A DNA stretch of 64,000 bases from an uncultured Candidatus Melainabacteria bacterium (GCA_934691935.1 CAKUTH010000002.1:186001-250000), one strand, 5' to 3'. Positions 15,245-24,121 are shown, counted from the first letter of the stretch. Numbers and translations are program-made. The notes: generated from the letters alone by a model not told the origin.

Positions 15245-17852
15245 GATAACTATAAAAGAATTATGTGAGAAATTAAAGAATGATATAAGTGAAAAAGGTC
15301 TCTTTTTTAAAGAGTTATCTGCACAAGAATTTTTAATACCATTTCAAAAAGAAGGATTATTAAATTTTACAGACAATGCATCTTACTGGGTTATGCAATA
15401 TTTGGGGCGTATTTATAATTCGAATAATAAAAATATAATTTTAGAAATTGTAAATAAAAATATTAAAGAAATCAAAATTAATGATATTCATTATTCAACA
15501 TATTATCAATTAACAAATTTGTTAGATAAATTTGATATAACAGATTTAAATAAAATTGATTATATTAAGCTTCTAAAACATAAACATGCAATAGAATTAG
15601 TTAAAAGCATGTATAAAAAAGAACAAATAATTGAATATGAAGATTTAATAAAAGCAACAGTATCAACTCTATTAACATATGAAGTAAAATCTTCATCTTT
15701 TGACAAAAGAGCCAATGTTACATATGAAACTTACTACTTAAGTGAAATAATTAATAACGAAGTTACCAAAGAAAATTTTAATAATGCTTTATCACAAGAA
15801 TTTCTTTTTGATTATTTGATAGAAAAATACAATGAAGTTTATTTTAAAACACATGATAATTTAAATGACATATCAGATGTTTTTAAACATCAAAAAATCG
15901 ACATGAAAGAAATTAATAAAAGTTTTGTAAACGATTATACGAGTAATGATGTTTCAGATATTATTTTATATTTTTTATGTCTTAACTTAAGTACAAGCAA
16001 GGACATCACATGTAATATAAAGAAATTATTATCGCAAAGAATCTTTATGCTTAGAAAGCTTGGGTTATATTTGATTTATCAAAATTCAGATAAATATATT
16101 GATTTATTAAAAGAATTTTTTAAATATATAAATAAAAAAAATGTTGTCAAAGTTACAAATATATGTCTTTATGAGTTAGTACAAATATTTAAAAGCATTA
16201 ACAAAATAGAAAATTCAGACTCATTAAATGATGATATAAACGTATATTTAGATAAATTTCCACAAAACGGTGAAAGTGTCAAATATAATGTATTGCACGG
16301 TTTAAAAGATCATTTAGAGTTTAAAAAACAATTCTATGATTTGAAAGAAAAATACCAATATGAAATAGAAAATCCTGGTATATATTGGCAATCCGGAGTT
16401 GGTGGCTGGGTAAGGAATGTTTCCCCAATTTCTGAAAAAGATTTTAAATTAAAATCTATTAAAGAACAAATTGAATACGTAAATCAGGATAGAGAATATA
16501 AACATAACTTAATTCAATTTGACGAAGAAAGTGTTGAAGAAGTAAATGAACGTGGACTTATAGATTTATTCAAAAAAATAGTATCCAAAAATGTGAATAT
16601 ATATCTTGATGATAGTATCATAAATCTAAAAAAGGTAGAATTTATTGCAGTTTTTATAGAAGTGCTCTCTCAAAACGTTGAAAAAATTACTTCTTTTAAC
16701 AAAGTAATATTGTTTATTGATAATGTATTTAACTTGATAATCCAAGATAAAAAAGACTATAAGAGTTTATTATATGAGTTAATTAATTTTAATAATAGCG
16801 TAGTAAATAAAAGCCACAGAAATTTTAAGAAAATTTTTAAATATATAAAACAAATTGCTCGTTGTGATTATGACGAAAGTTATTATAAAAATGAATATGA
16901 TATAAGTTTTATTGCTCTAAATACTATGCATGGTAGAAATTTTCAATGTTATATGGAACATTTGACTAAGGTTAAAAAGCTTAATGATGAAGATAAAAAT
17001 TTCTTAGAATATATTCTTTTAGAAGAAAATGAAGATAGATTGTGTACTTTTTACTATTATCTAGGAATGCAGTATGACTATTTATGCTACAATTATAAAA
17101 AACTGCATTTATTTGAAAGAGTATGTAAATTAAAAGGTAAAGCTAAAAAATATTTCTTAAATGGGTATCTTTCATATTTCCGTTATTTACCACAATTTAG
17201 AGATTTAAAACTATTAATTTTAGAAGCATTTAAAAAAAATGAAATTAAAGAAAATGCAATAAGAACAAGATTTGTAAGAATGTTATTGGATTTAAAATTT
17301 AAATTTAATGAAGATGAAATTTTTAATGAATTTAGTAATTATTTTTCGGAAAAAGACTATCAAGATTTATTAAATGGTTTAAAATATAGAGACAATCCCA
17401 ATTATCCTAAAGAAAAAGTTATGCAATTTTGGATTGATATGGTAAAAATACAAAATAAATCTTTTACAGTTCCTTTATTGGCAATATTTAATCGTTATTG
17501 CAGTGTTGATGATATTGAAAAATTCCAAAAAGAATTAAAATCAATTATTAAGTTAGGTTTCCCCAAAAGCCTGATTGCACACAACTGTGTTGAACAATTT
17601 TTAGAAAAAGTGTTATGTTATCTCAAAACAACGAATCAAAGTAGTGCTACTGTATATAATTTAATTGTTGTTTTTATTTCTGCATTTTCGGATGTTGAAT
17701 ATTTACATAAAGAAATTGATGTTATTATTAATATTTTAAATGAATTTGAAAAACTTGATAAATTTGAAAATGCGAAACTGATTGCTCAAAAGATGTATAA
17801 AATTCCATGTTTGAAATTTTATGCTGAAAAATATAAAAAGTTTTTAATCTAA
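15237..17852 (+). CDS. 871-residue alpha-helical partner of the SIR2-like protein
   Basis: I do not recognise a named domain. The protein is long, Lys/Asn/Ile-rich and predicted almost entirely helical, with no signal peptide or membrane segment and no nucleotide-binding motif, as in HEAT/ARM-like or sensor scaffolds. A short Gly/Trp-rich break (IYWQSGVGGWVRNVSP) interrupts the helices near residue 380. The start is a TTG at 15237: AGGAGG ends 6 nt before it, while a second TTG at 15231 abuts the ribosome-binding site. It overlaps the SIR2-like gene by 8 bp. The pairing recalls single-chain SIR2 defence proteins with large helical C-terminal sensor regions, here split in two. Confidence 0.75.
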   Translation: MSKITIKELCEKLKNDISEKGLFFKELSAQEFLIPFQKEGLLNFTDNASYWVMQYLGRIYNSNNKNIILEIVNKNIKEIKINDIHYSTYYQLTNLLDKFDITDLNKIDYIKLLKHKHAIELVKSMYKKEQIIEYEDLIKATVSTLLTYEVKSSSFDKRANVTYETYYLSEIINNEVTKENFNNALSQEFLFDYLIEKYNEVYFKTHDNLNDISDVFKHQKIDMKEINKSFVNDYTSNDVSDIILYFLCLNLSTSKDITCNIKKLLSQRIFMLRKLGLYLIYQNSDKYIDLLKEFFKYINKKNVVKVTNICLYELVQIFKSINKIENSDSLNDDINVYLDKFPQNGESVKYNVLHGLKDHLEFKKQFYDLKEKYQYEIENPGIYWQSGVGGWVRNVSPISEKDFKLKSIKEQIEYVNQDREYKHNLIQFDEESVEEVNERGLIDLFKKIVSKNVNIYLDDSIINLKKVEFIAVFIEVLSQNVEKITSFNKVILFIDNVFNLIIQDKKDYKSLLYELINFNNSVVNKSHRNFKKIFKYIKQIARCDYDESYYKNEYDISFIALNTMHGRNFQCYMEHLTKVKKLNDEDKNFLEYILLEENEDRLCTFYYYLGMQYDYLCYNYKKLHLFERVCKLKGKAKKYFLNGYLSYFRYLPQFRDLKLLILEAFKKNEIKENAIRTRFVRMLLDLKFKFNEDEIFNEFSNYFSEKDYQDLLNGLKYRDNPNYPKEKVMQFWIDMVKIQNKSFTVPLLAIFNRYCSVDDIEKFQKELKSIIKLGFPKSLIAHNCVEQFLEKVLCYLKTTNQSSATVYNLIVVFISAFSDVEYLHKEIDVIINILNEFEKLDKFENAKLIAQKMYKIPCLKFYAEKYKKFLI

Positions 17853-18036
17853 TTATTGCGAAAAGATTAATATGTATTATTTTATTAAAAGTAACCCCTT
17901 ATGAGGTGTGGGTTAGATTGACAGAACTTAGACCCAATGCTTTAGAATTGATTTTTATGAGTTTCATGTGGTATTTATACCTATTTGCAATTTTACAGGG
18001 CTTTAAATTGCTTGTTGTAGCATTAGATTTAATTGT

Positions 18037-18279
18037 TTACTTATATGTACCAAGTTTTTGACCTTTTGTTGAATACTTAATTACCTTACCACTTGAATCT
18101 CGTTTATAGGTATATTGTTTCTGTCCTTTGGAATTATAAACATCTGTTTTCCCATTTGAGTAAGTCTTTGTATAACCAGTAGTTTGACCTTTATTGTTTT
18201 TAATATAGTGTTTTTCATAGGCAACGGCTGGCATGACAACTATTGAAAGTAAAATTGTTAATAATAAAAGTTTTTTCAT
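18037..18279 (-). CDS. small exported repeat protein
   Basis: An 80-residue protein with a signal peptide (MKKLLLLTILLSIVVMPAVA, cleavage near residue 20). The mature part is made of short Tyr/Gly/Lys repeats: NNKGQTTGYTKTY, SNGKTDVYNSKGQKQYTYK, then DSSGKVIKYSTKGQKLGTYK. This strand-turn pattern resembles YD/RHS-type or MORN-like hairpins. The start has AAAGGGATTTT upstream. It is in tandem with the TPR and TM2 genes on the same strand, so it may belong to that cargo unit. Function is unknown. Confidence 0.7.
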   Translation of the reverse strand: MKKLLLLTILLSIVVMPAVAYEKHYIKNNKGQTTGYTKTYSNGKTDVYNSKGQKQYTYKRDSSGKVIKYSTKGQKLGTYK

Positions 18280-18332
18280 AAAATCCCTTTCTAAATATAT
18301 AGAGTAATTTTATTTGATTAGAATATTTTAAA

Positions 18333-19544
18333 TTATAAATAAAAATTTCTCATATTTTCAATAGTGAGTTTAATAAATTTTATTAATCCTTTAAAATTTA
18401 GTTTATAATTTTTTATTTTTTCGTCGTTAGGAGTTGTAATTGCACTACAAAAATTGGTGCCATAATTATGTTTATTTGCAAAATTTTTGCATTTGTTTAT
18501 ATAATATACTGCACTATCAATATCATCATTTTGGGAATAATCATATATATAGAAGAAAAAGATATCAAAATAAAATGCTTCTAAGTCTTTATAATAACCT
18601 TTAGGAACAACACAATATTTACAGTTGTTTATAGCTTTTGCCAATATGTCTAAAGATTTTTGCTCGTGTTTAGTTCGGAGTACTGAATCTTTGGAATCAA
18701 ACCCCAATTTAAAATTTAATGAAGAATATAACAGTGCACATAAATAACCATTTTTTGTATTAATGGCGTTATAATATTCTGACATAATTAAACTGTGTTC
18801 AATTGAAGATGTTTGAGCGTTTTCATATTGCATTATTTTGCGTAAATAATTTTCAATATTATTTTTGTCTATTAGAGTGGCTTTGTCATAATATTGTATC
18901 GCTATTTTATTATCTTGTATTGGATAACTGTAAATATTTCCTAATTTTGTATATGCTTCGGAAAAATTGGGTGCTAATTTTATAACATTTTCCAAATTTA
19001 AAATGGCAAGCTTTATAAGATTTTCATTTCCACTATTGCGATAAAGTTCCTCATAACTTAATCCCCTGTAGTAATATGCCAGATAAAGTTTCCCAGAATT
19101 TTGGTTATGACGAATATAATTAGTAAAATATTTAATTGCAACATCATATTGCTCAGATTTAAACGCAATAATACCAAGTGTGAAATTATTATCAATATTA
19201 GGGTTGAGCTCCTTTGCTTTTTTTAAATCTTCTATGATATCTGATTTATTAACTATATTATATTCACTATAGGGTGAAAAAATCCTAACAAAATCTAAAA
19301 ATATTTCATGCTGTTCTATCTGAGCATCTGCTCTTTTTAAATATAAAATATAATTATTAGGTTGTTTCTTTATTTCTTTAGATAAGTTTTTTATTTTTAT
19401 ATGTTCGTTTTTCATTTCCTTATGAAAATTTCTAACCAATTTGGCATGTGGTGTTTGCATACTTACCTGCTGAAAAATCCCAAATACAAGTAACAAATGA
19501 AACAATATTGCTGAAACAATTATACTAATTATTTTATAATGCAT
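18333..19544 (-). CDS. membrane-anchored tetratricopeptide-repeat protein
   Basis: The 403-residue protein has one N-terminal membrane segment (residues about 5-25, IISIIVSAILFHLLLVFGIF) followed by a soluble domain with at least four TPR units, for example FTLGIIAFKSEQYDVAIKYF, LYLAYYYRGLSYEELYR and AYTKLGNIY, then KIAIQYYDKATLIDKNNIEN. TPR domains bind peptide partners. The start has AAGGAAAAC upstream. It lies 32 nt after the TM2 gene and before the small exported protein, all on the minus strand, so the three are probably co-transcribed. Confidence 0.75.
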   Translation of the reverse strand: MHYKIISIIVSAILFHLLLVFGIFQQVSMQTPHAKLVRNFHKEMKNEHIKIKNLSKEIKKQPNNYILYLKRADAQIEQHEIFLDFVRIFSPYSEYNIVNKSDIIEDLKKAKELNPNIDNNFTLGIIAFKSEQYDVAIKYFTNYIRHNQNSGKLYLAYYYRGLSYEELYRNSGNENLIKLAILNLENVIKLAPNFSEAYTKLGNIYSYPIQDNKIAIQYYDKATLIDKNNIENYLRKIMQYENAQTSSIEHSLIMSEYYNAINTKNGYLCALLYSSLNFKLGFDSKDSVLRTKHEQKSLDILAKAINNCKYCVVPKGYYKDLEAFYFDIFFFYIYDYSQNDDIDSAVYYINKCKNFANKHNYGTNFCSAITTPNDEKIKNYKLNFKGLIKFIKLTIENMRNFYL

Positions 19545-19575
19545 TGTTTTCCTTAAATTATCATGGTTATAAAAC

Positions 19576-20070
19576 CTATACTAAAATTCTTCCACAACTA
19601 TCTTCTTTTTGAAAACAAGCACAAATTCCTTCTATAAAGCCGATAATTTCAGGGATATATGTCCAACAGAATAAGAGATATAATATGCCTTGTCCTGGTT
19701 TTCCTGCATAAAATTTGTGTGCACCTAGCCCACCCAATAACATAGCTAAAATAATATACGGTATTTTATTAACGGCATGTTTAGAACCTATGTTATAATA
19801 AATATCTGGTGTTCCGTTATTATTACTTCCTTGGTTTTGAGAAACATTAATATTAATACCACCATTTTTTATAATATCTTGTATATCAGATTTATCTTCT
19901 TTCTTGATTTCTGCTTTAATACAAATAGTCTTATTATCAGAAGTAAAAATATTTACATCATCACCAATATTTGGATTAAAATTACAATCTTCAACTCTTA
20001 CTTCTGTTAAACTGCCATCATCGTTTCCTACTGAAACGATACCATTGTCAATTTTTAAAATCTTTGCCAT
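19576..20070 (-). CDS. TM2-domain membrane protein
   Basis: The 164-residue protein has an N-terminal beta-rich domain (NGIVSVGNDDGSLTEVRVED, then NIGDDVNIF), a Gly/Asn-rich linker, and a C-terminal TM2 domain of two membrane helices around the signature GGLGAHKFYAGKPGQGILYL. TM2 proteins are small inner-membrane proteins of largely unknown function, sometimes found beside stress or defence genes. GAGGTG lies upstream of the ATG. It is the first gene of a three-gene minus-strand set, divergent from the XRE regulator. Confidence 0.8.
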   Translation of the reverse strand: MAKILKIDNGIVSVGNDDGSLTEVRVEDCNFNPNIGDDVNIFTSDNKTICIKAEIKKEDKSDIQDIIKNGGININVSQNQGSNNNGTPDIYYNIGSKHAVNKIPYIILAMLLGGLGAHKFYAGKPGQGILYLLFCWTYIPEIIGFIEGICACFQKEDSCGRILV

Positions 20071-20201
20071 TAGTACACCTCTATTCTTTTTATTATTAAT
20101 TTGTTTTTAATATTTATTAAAATATAAAGTATGATTTTATAGTAATTAAAACCATCTTAATAATCAAGTATTTATTAAGATGTATTTAGTTCATTTTGAT
20201 A

Positions 20202-20239
20202 CATAAGTTAATTAATATGACAAAAGGAATTAACTTATG
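20202..20239. promoter_or_regulatory. 12-bp perfect inverted repeat over the XRE gene start
   Basis: CATAAGTTAATT (20202-20213) and AATTAACTTATG (20228-20239) are exact reverse complements. The right arm contains the start codon and the AAAGGA ribosome-binding sequence overlaps the loop and arm edge. It could be the repressor's own operator, or an mRNA hairpin that hides the start. Confidence 0.7.
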
Positions 20240-20551
20240 GACAGAAAACAACTATTAGGAAAACGATTAAGAGAACTACGTAAACGCAAAGGTATTAATC
20301 AGGAAAAATTGGCAGAATATATTAATGTCGAGCCTGCAACTATTAGTAATATTGAAAATGGTAAAAATTATCCATCTATGATAAATCTCGAAAATATTAT
20401 TAAAGTTTTAAATGTTTCATTTATAGAAGTGTTTGATTTTGAACATAAAAATTCTAATGACAATTTAATTCAACAAATAGATGAAATTTTAAAAAATAAT
20501 CCAGATAAAGTTGAGGATTTTTATAAGATTATTATTGCATTAACTAAATAA
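20237..20551 (+). CDS. XRE-family transcriptional regulator
   Basis: A 104-residue regulator with an N-terminal Cro/CI-type helix-turn-helix: GKRLRELRKRKGINQEKLAE, then YINVEPATISNIENGKNYPS. The C-terminal 40 residues are acidic and helical, suited to dimerisation. The start codon lies inside a perfect 12-bp inverted repeat, consistent with autoregulation. It stands between the TM2 gene (divergent) and the Rep-like gene. It is the probable master regulator of the element's replication and excision genes. Confidence 0.85.
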   Translation: MDRKQLLGKRLRELRKRKGINQEKLAEYINVEPATISNIENGKNYPSMINLENIIKVLNVSFIEVFDFEHKNSNDNLIQQIDEILKNNPDKVEDFYKIIIALTK

Positions 20552-20717
20552 AATCCTATTCTGAAAATAAATTAAAAAGTTTATTAAAATTGCCTTAAAT
20601 TAATGTTAAAAAATATCATGATTTTTTTTTGTTATGTGTAGCCATGAAATAATTTAAAATCATAAAAAAATAAAAAGAAATAAATAACTTATCATAAGTC
20701 ATTTTTGACCTAAAAAG

Positions 20718-20770
20718 TTTACAAAAATTTCTGATTTAAGTATAATATAATGTTAGGAAATTTTTCCTAA
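20718..20770 (+). promoter_or_regulatory. strong promoter with operator-like palindrome before the Rep-like gene
   Basis: TTTACA (20718-20723), a 17-bp spacer and TATAAT (20741-20746). The predicted start overlaps the palindrome TTAGGAAA-TT-TTTCCTAA (20753-20770), a likely repressor site. About 90 nt of leader precedes the ATG. Confidence 0.7.
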
Positions 20771-20848
20771 TGAAGTATTATTTGATATTGTTTAATAACT
20801 ATATCTATTATATAAAATTCGCATTTTTTGCGAAAAGGAGAAATTTTA

Positions 20849-21511
20849 ATGTTAAACTTTGATAGGTTAAAGTTAGCAATCCCTTTGAGTTTATGTTCAA
20901 ACATAAAAGAAGAATTATTTGAAAATGTTGTTGAGGGAAATCTATTTGTATCTAATGAGATTTTAAATGAGTTAAATGGAGTTAATTTAATTCAGTTAAA
21001 TTATCAAGACAATCTTTTAGTTTTTGATATTACAGGGGAATTTAATGCAAGAAGAAATTATCTGGGATTAATGAATAAAGATAATATAAAAAATGTATTG
21101 GAAAAGTTTAAAAATTTAGGTTTTATAACTTTTGAAGTTGAGCAGGTTATAGACCAAACAAAAGTTTTTTTATGTGATGTAACTCAAGATATATTTGTTT
21201 TATCAGATATTGGAAAAATTCTATGTGATTTGAAACAAAAATTACAAATAAATTCAGGTAGATACTATATTCACAAATATCCTAATAGTGGAATTAGTGT
21301 AAATCCTATTGCAAAAAGTAAAAAAGAAACATTTAATATTTATCCTAAATATAACCAGTTACGATTAAAAAAACAGGAGAGGTATAGACAATGTATTGGA
21401 TATGAGTATTTTGAAAAAATTAAAAATATGTTGCGAGTTGAGCTACAATTAAAAAGTTACAGCTTAATAAGATACTATTTTAATTTAAAAAAAATAAAGA
21501 GATTATATTAA
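20849..21511 (+). CDS. Rep-like protein (phage/plasmid replication type), possibly shortened
   Basis: The 220-residue protein is reminiscent of the gene II/X-type replication proteins of phages and plasmids: an N-terminal beta-rich part (FDRLKLAIPLSLCSNIKEEL) and a C-terminal segment KNMLRVELQLKSYSLIRYYF that matches their usual LRVE/LRFE motif. Known members continue well past that motif, while this one stops about 20 residues later, so it may be truncated. I start it at the ATG 20849, preceded by AAAGGAG. It is driven by a consensus promoter and leads a set running into xis and int. The assignment is tentative. Confidence 0.5.
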   Translation: MLNFDRLKLAIPLSLCSNIKEELFENVVEGNLFVSNEILNELNGVNLIQLNYQDNLLVFDITGEFNARRNYLGLMNKDNIKNVLEKFKNLGFITFEVEQVIDQTKVFLCDVTQDIFVLSDIGKILCDLKQKLQINSGRYYIHKYPNSGISVNPIAKSKKETFNIYPKYNQLRLKKQERYRQCIGYEYFEKIKNMLRVELQLKSYSLIRYYFNLKKIKRLY

Positions 21512-21522
21512 AGGATTTATTA

Positions 21523-21603
21523 ATGAGTTCTGAAAATCCTTTAATAATGAAGTTAGCAGAACTTGGAATAGATGAGGATTGTATGAATGCAGAAGTCATT
21601 TAG
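21523..21603 (+). CDS. possible 26-residue peptide
   Basis: A short frame (MSSENPLIMKLAELGIDEDC and six more residues) starts 11 nt after the Rep-like stop and overlaps the next gene by 17 bp. AAAGGATTT lies upstream. It could be a real small gene or a fragment of a decayed Rep gene. Confidence 0.3.
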   Translation: MSSENPLIMKLAELGIDEDCMNAEVI

Positions 21604-21853
21604 AGAAATTTTAAAAGAAAAAGGAATTAGAGCTTTTTTGATGGAGTTTAAAGGAGATTTATCATTGATCAGAGAGTATTTTGAAATAAGATTTGGTTTT
21701 GATTCTAAAAGTTTATCAAGAATTATGAAAACATTTAAGAATTATATGAAGCAAGAAATTGAAAAAGAATTAGAAAAAAATTCTGATAGCATAAATGAGT
21801 TTTTATTTGCCCTAAAAAGTAATGATAGACAAAATCTATCAAAGGTTGGTTAG
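21587..21853 (+). CDS. hypothetical protein, 88 residues
   Basis: The protein is not recognised. It is helical and highly charged (KSFREILKEKGIRAFLMEFK, then EIEKELEKNSDSINEFL), with no membrane segment. GAGGA lies 8 nt before the ATG. It sits between the Rep-like gene and xis, all on the same strand with tiny gaps, so it is probably co-expressed. It could be an accessory replication or excision protein, or the displaced 3' part of the Rep-like gene. Confidence 0.5.
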   Translation: MQKSFREILKEKGIRAFLMEFKGDLSLIREYFEIRFGFDSKSLSRIMKTFKNYMKQEIEKELEKNSDSINEFLFALKSNDRQNLSKVG

Positions 21854-21855
21854 AA

Positions 21856-22035
21856 ATGGAAAAAATACTAATGAATGTACATGAAGTAGCCGAATATTTA
21901 AAAGTTTCTTATCATACAATTTATCAATGGAAATGTTATGAAAAAATTCCATACATTAAATTAGGTGGGAAATTATTGTTTGAAAAAGAAGCAATCAACA
22001 ATTTTATTACAACTAATAGTTGTGTTTTGGAATAA
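21856..22035 (+). CDS. xis: excisionase-like helix-turn-helix protein
   Basis: This 59-residue protein has the compact winged HTH found in excisionases and MerR-like adaptor proteins: MNVHEVAEYLKVSYHTIYQW, then KIPYIKLGGKLLFEKEAINN. Such proteins bend DNA at att sites and direct the integrase toward excision. The gene starts 2 nt after the preceding stop and lies about 90 nt upstream of int, as is usual for tyrosine-recombinase elements. The symbol is assigned by position and domain, not by close homology. Confidence 0.75.
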   Translation: MEKILMNVHEVAEYLKVSYHTIYQWKCYEKIPYIKLGGKLLFEKEAINNFITTNSCVLE

Positions 22036-22061
22036 TTATTAGATAATTGAAATAAGGGTAC

Positions 22062-22090
22062 TTGACAATCAATAAAAATTGAGTCATAAT
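22062..22090 (+). promoter_or_regulatory. promoter of the integrase gene
   Basis: TTGACA (22062-22067), a 17-bp spacer and CATAAT (22085-22090). The promoter is flanked by the inverted hexamers GGTACT and AGTACC, possibly a regulatory site. Confidence 0.7.
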
Positions 22091-22128
22091 ATTGATATAT
22101 AGTACCTCGATTTCAAAGGAGAACAGGT

Positions 22129-23256
22129 TTGGGAATCCACAAAAGAAAAGATACTGGTAAGTATGAAGTTAGAATCAGATTAAAAGATGGTACATCTTAT
22201 AGTAAAAGTTTTACTAAAATATGTCTTGCAGAACACGATGAAAGACGTGTTTTGAATGCAATAGAAGAAGGTACTTTTAGAAAACAAGATAAAAATATGA
22301 CTTTTCAAAAAGCATCAGAACATTATTTTGCAAATGAAGTTAAAGGTAATTGCAAAGAATCAACAATAAATGGTTACTATGGTTATTTGAATAATCATAT
22401 ACTACCGTACTTTGGTAATAAGTTGCTTTATAGTATTAATAAACTTGATGTAGATGCTTTTAAGACACATTTATTAACAAAAAGTTGTAAACATATTATA
22501 AAAACAAAAAAAGGTCTGCAAGAAGAAACTGCAACTCGAAAATTAAGTAATCAGACAATAAATCACATATTGATATTATTACATGCAATATTTGAATATA
22601 TGGTTGATAGTGATGTTATTGCAAAAAATCCTGCTAAAAAAGTTAAGAAAATGTCTAATGATACGCAAGAAGCAGGCTTTTTAACGATAGAAGAAAGTAA
22701 TATTTTATTGAAAACTACTAAAACCTATTTTTCTAACTATTATGCAATACTTGCAACCGCCATTATAACAGGAATAAGACAAGGTGAATTATTAGCATTA
22801 ACTTGGAGTGATATAGATTTTGAAAACAATGTTATATCGATCAATAAAACTTACTCTAAAGGTAAAGTTACATCCCCAAAAACAAAAACTTCTATTAGAA
22901 ATATTAAAATACCGAATACTTTAATTAAAATTTTAAAAGAACATAAATTAGCAAGTAAAGATAATTCTTTAAATCTTGTATTCCCAAATAGTAATGGGAA
23001 TTATATTAATTGTAGAAATTTGGTAAATCGTTTCTTTAAACCATGCCTAAAAAAAGCAAAAATAAAAAATATTACATGGCATCAGTTAAGGCATTCATGT
23101 GTTACAATTCTTGCTGAAAACGGAGTGAATATAAAATGTATTCAAAAGCAAGCTGGTCACAGTTCAGAAACTACAACGTTAAAAGTATATACACACGTAA
23201 CAGCAGATATGGAAAATCAAGCATGTAATGTTTTAGATAAAGCATTTGCTATGTAA
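22129..23256 (+). CDS. int: tyrosine-recombinase integrase
   Basis: The 375-residue integrase has an N-terminal AP2-like arm-binding domain (GIHKRKDTGKYEVRIRLKDG), a SAM-like core-binding domain (about residues 60-160), and a C-terminal catalytic domain. The catalytic residues are visible: Arg in ITGIRQGELLALTWSDID near 217, the HQLRHSC box near 325, His in QAGHSSETT near 347, and the nucleophile Tyr in KVYTHV near 355. The start is a TTG with AAAGGAG about 9 nt upstream. It would catalyse integration at the tRNA-Arg 3' half. The presence of an arm-binding domain fits the paired TGACACG motifs at both element ends. Confidence 0.92.
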   Translation: MGIHKRKDTGKYEVRIRLKDGTSYSKSFTKICLAEHDERRVLNAIEEGTFRKQDKNMTFQKASEHYFANEVKGNCKESTINGYYGYLNNHILPYFGNKLLYSINKLDVDAFKTHLLTKSCKHIIKTKKGLQEETATRKLSNQTINHILILLHAIFEYMVDSDVIAKNPAKKVKKMSNDTQEAGFLTIEESNILLKTTKTYFSNYYAILATAIITGIRQGELLALTWSDIDFENNVISINKTYSKGKVTSPKTKTSIRNIKIPNTLIKILKEHKLASKDNSLNLVFPNSNGNYINCRNLVNRFFKPCLKKAKIKNITWHQLRHSCVTILAENGVNIKCIQKQAGHSSETTTLKVYTHVTADMENQACNVLDKAFAM

Positions 23257-23309
23257 AAGAATTATTAATAATAGCCATTTTATAAATATGTTTTGTATAG
23301 AATGTTTTT

Positions 23310-24119
23310 ATGAAAGATACATGTTTAATAATATTGGCTATTATTTTTTTTATTTGTGCAATGATATTTGCAATATATTTAACTGGGAATTTAAAAGAAG
23401 TAGTTATAAATATAACTTATGCCTTTATCAGTGCATTAATGGGAGCTTTTGTTGTTTTGTTATTTTTAGACCAATATTATAAGCAAAAAAGTAAAAAGGA
23501 ACTAAAAAATATAGCAAAAGGTATAAAATTAAAATTATACTCAAATTTTTTATTAATGGGAAATCCAATTGAAAATTTTCTCAAATGTGATGTAAATTTA
23601 ATACATTCAATGTCATTAAAAATAGGTAGAGTATATTCTGAAACAGGAGATATTTTTGAAGATACAAATGATATGAATAAATACATTGCTTCTTTGCTAA
23701 AAGTAATAAAAGAAAAAAAAGAAAATACATATTCACAAGAGGAAAGATTTGATTATTGCGTATGTTTTATAAGATTAGTAGATAGAATTGATTTGATTTT
23801 AAAACATTTAGTTGAGTTAGAAAATCTAATTCCATTAGATAATATTCATGTAAGAGAAATGTTATCTAGACTATTATTTGTTAAACAAAATTTAGAAAGA
23901 TTACATTCAATATTAAAGAATCATATAGATATAAAAAAATATAATGAATATACTCAAATAAATAAGTCTAATACTATAGCTATTTTAGAAACAACTAATG
24001 ATTTGGGATGTTTTAATACTGTGGAAATAATTATGACAAATTTAGAAAATTTGTTGTTAATATTTCAAAATTTAATAAATGAACAAGAATTAATTGAATA
24101 TTCTAATTTAATTAAGTGA
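23310..24119 (+). CDS. two-helix membrane protein with a long cytoplasmic helical domain
   Basis: The 269-residue protein begins with two membrane helices (residues about 5-26 and 34-54, CLIILAIIFFICAMIFAIYL and ITYAFISALMGAFVVLLFL). A roughly 210-residue helical, Leu/Asn/Glu-rich domain with no recognised motif follows. No signal peptidase site is evident. It lies just after int and converges on the KAP-type NTPase gene with only 2 bp between the stop codons. It may be the membrane effector or anchor of a KAP-linked defence unit. This is inference from position. Confidence 0.6.
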   Translation: MKDTCLIILAIIFFICAMIFAIYLTGNLKEVVINITYAFISALMGAFVVLLFLDQYYKQKSKKELKNIAKGIKLKLYSNFLLMGNPIENFLKCDVNLIHSMSLKIGRVYSETGDIFEDTNDMNKYIASLLKVIKEKKENTYSQEERFDYCVCFIRLVDRIDLILKHLVELENLIPLDNIHVREMLSRLLFVKQNLERLHSILKNHIDIKKYNEYTQINKSNTIAILETTNDLGCFNTVEIIMTNLENLLLIFQNLINEQELIEYSNLIK

Positions 24120-24121
24120 AT

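Noticed and set aside
17918..17948. TTGACA and TAGAAT pair downstream of the 871-residue gene
   Set aside because: The spacer is 19 bp and no gene or terminator follows in that direction, so a promoter is not supported.
23246..23482. Overlapping 78-codon frame after the integrase
   Set aside because: It overlaps the membrane-protein gene in another frame and is Cys/Tyr/Phe-rich, as expected from a shadow.
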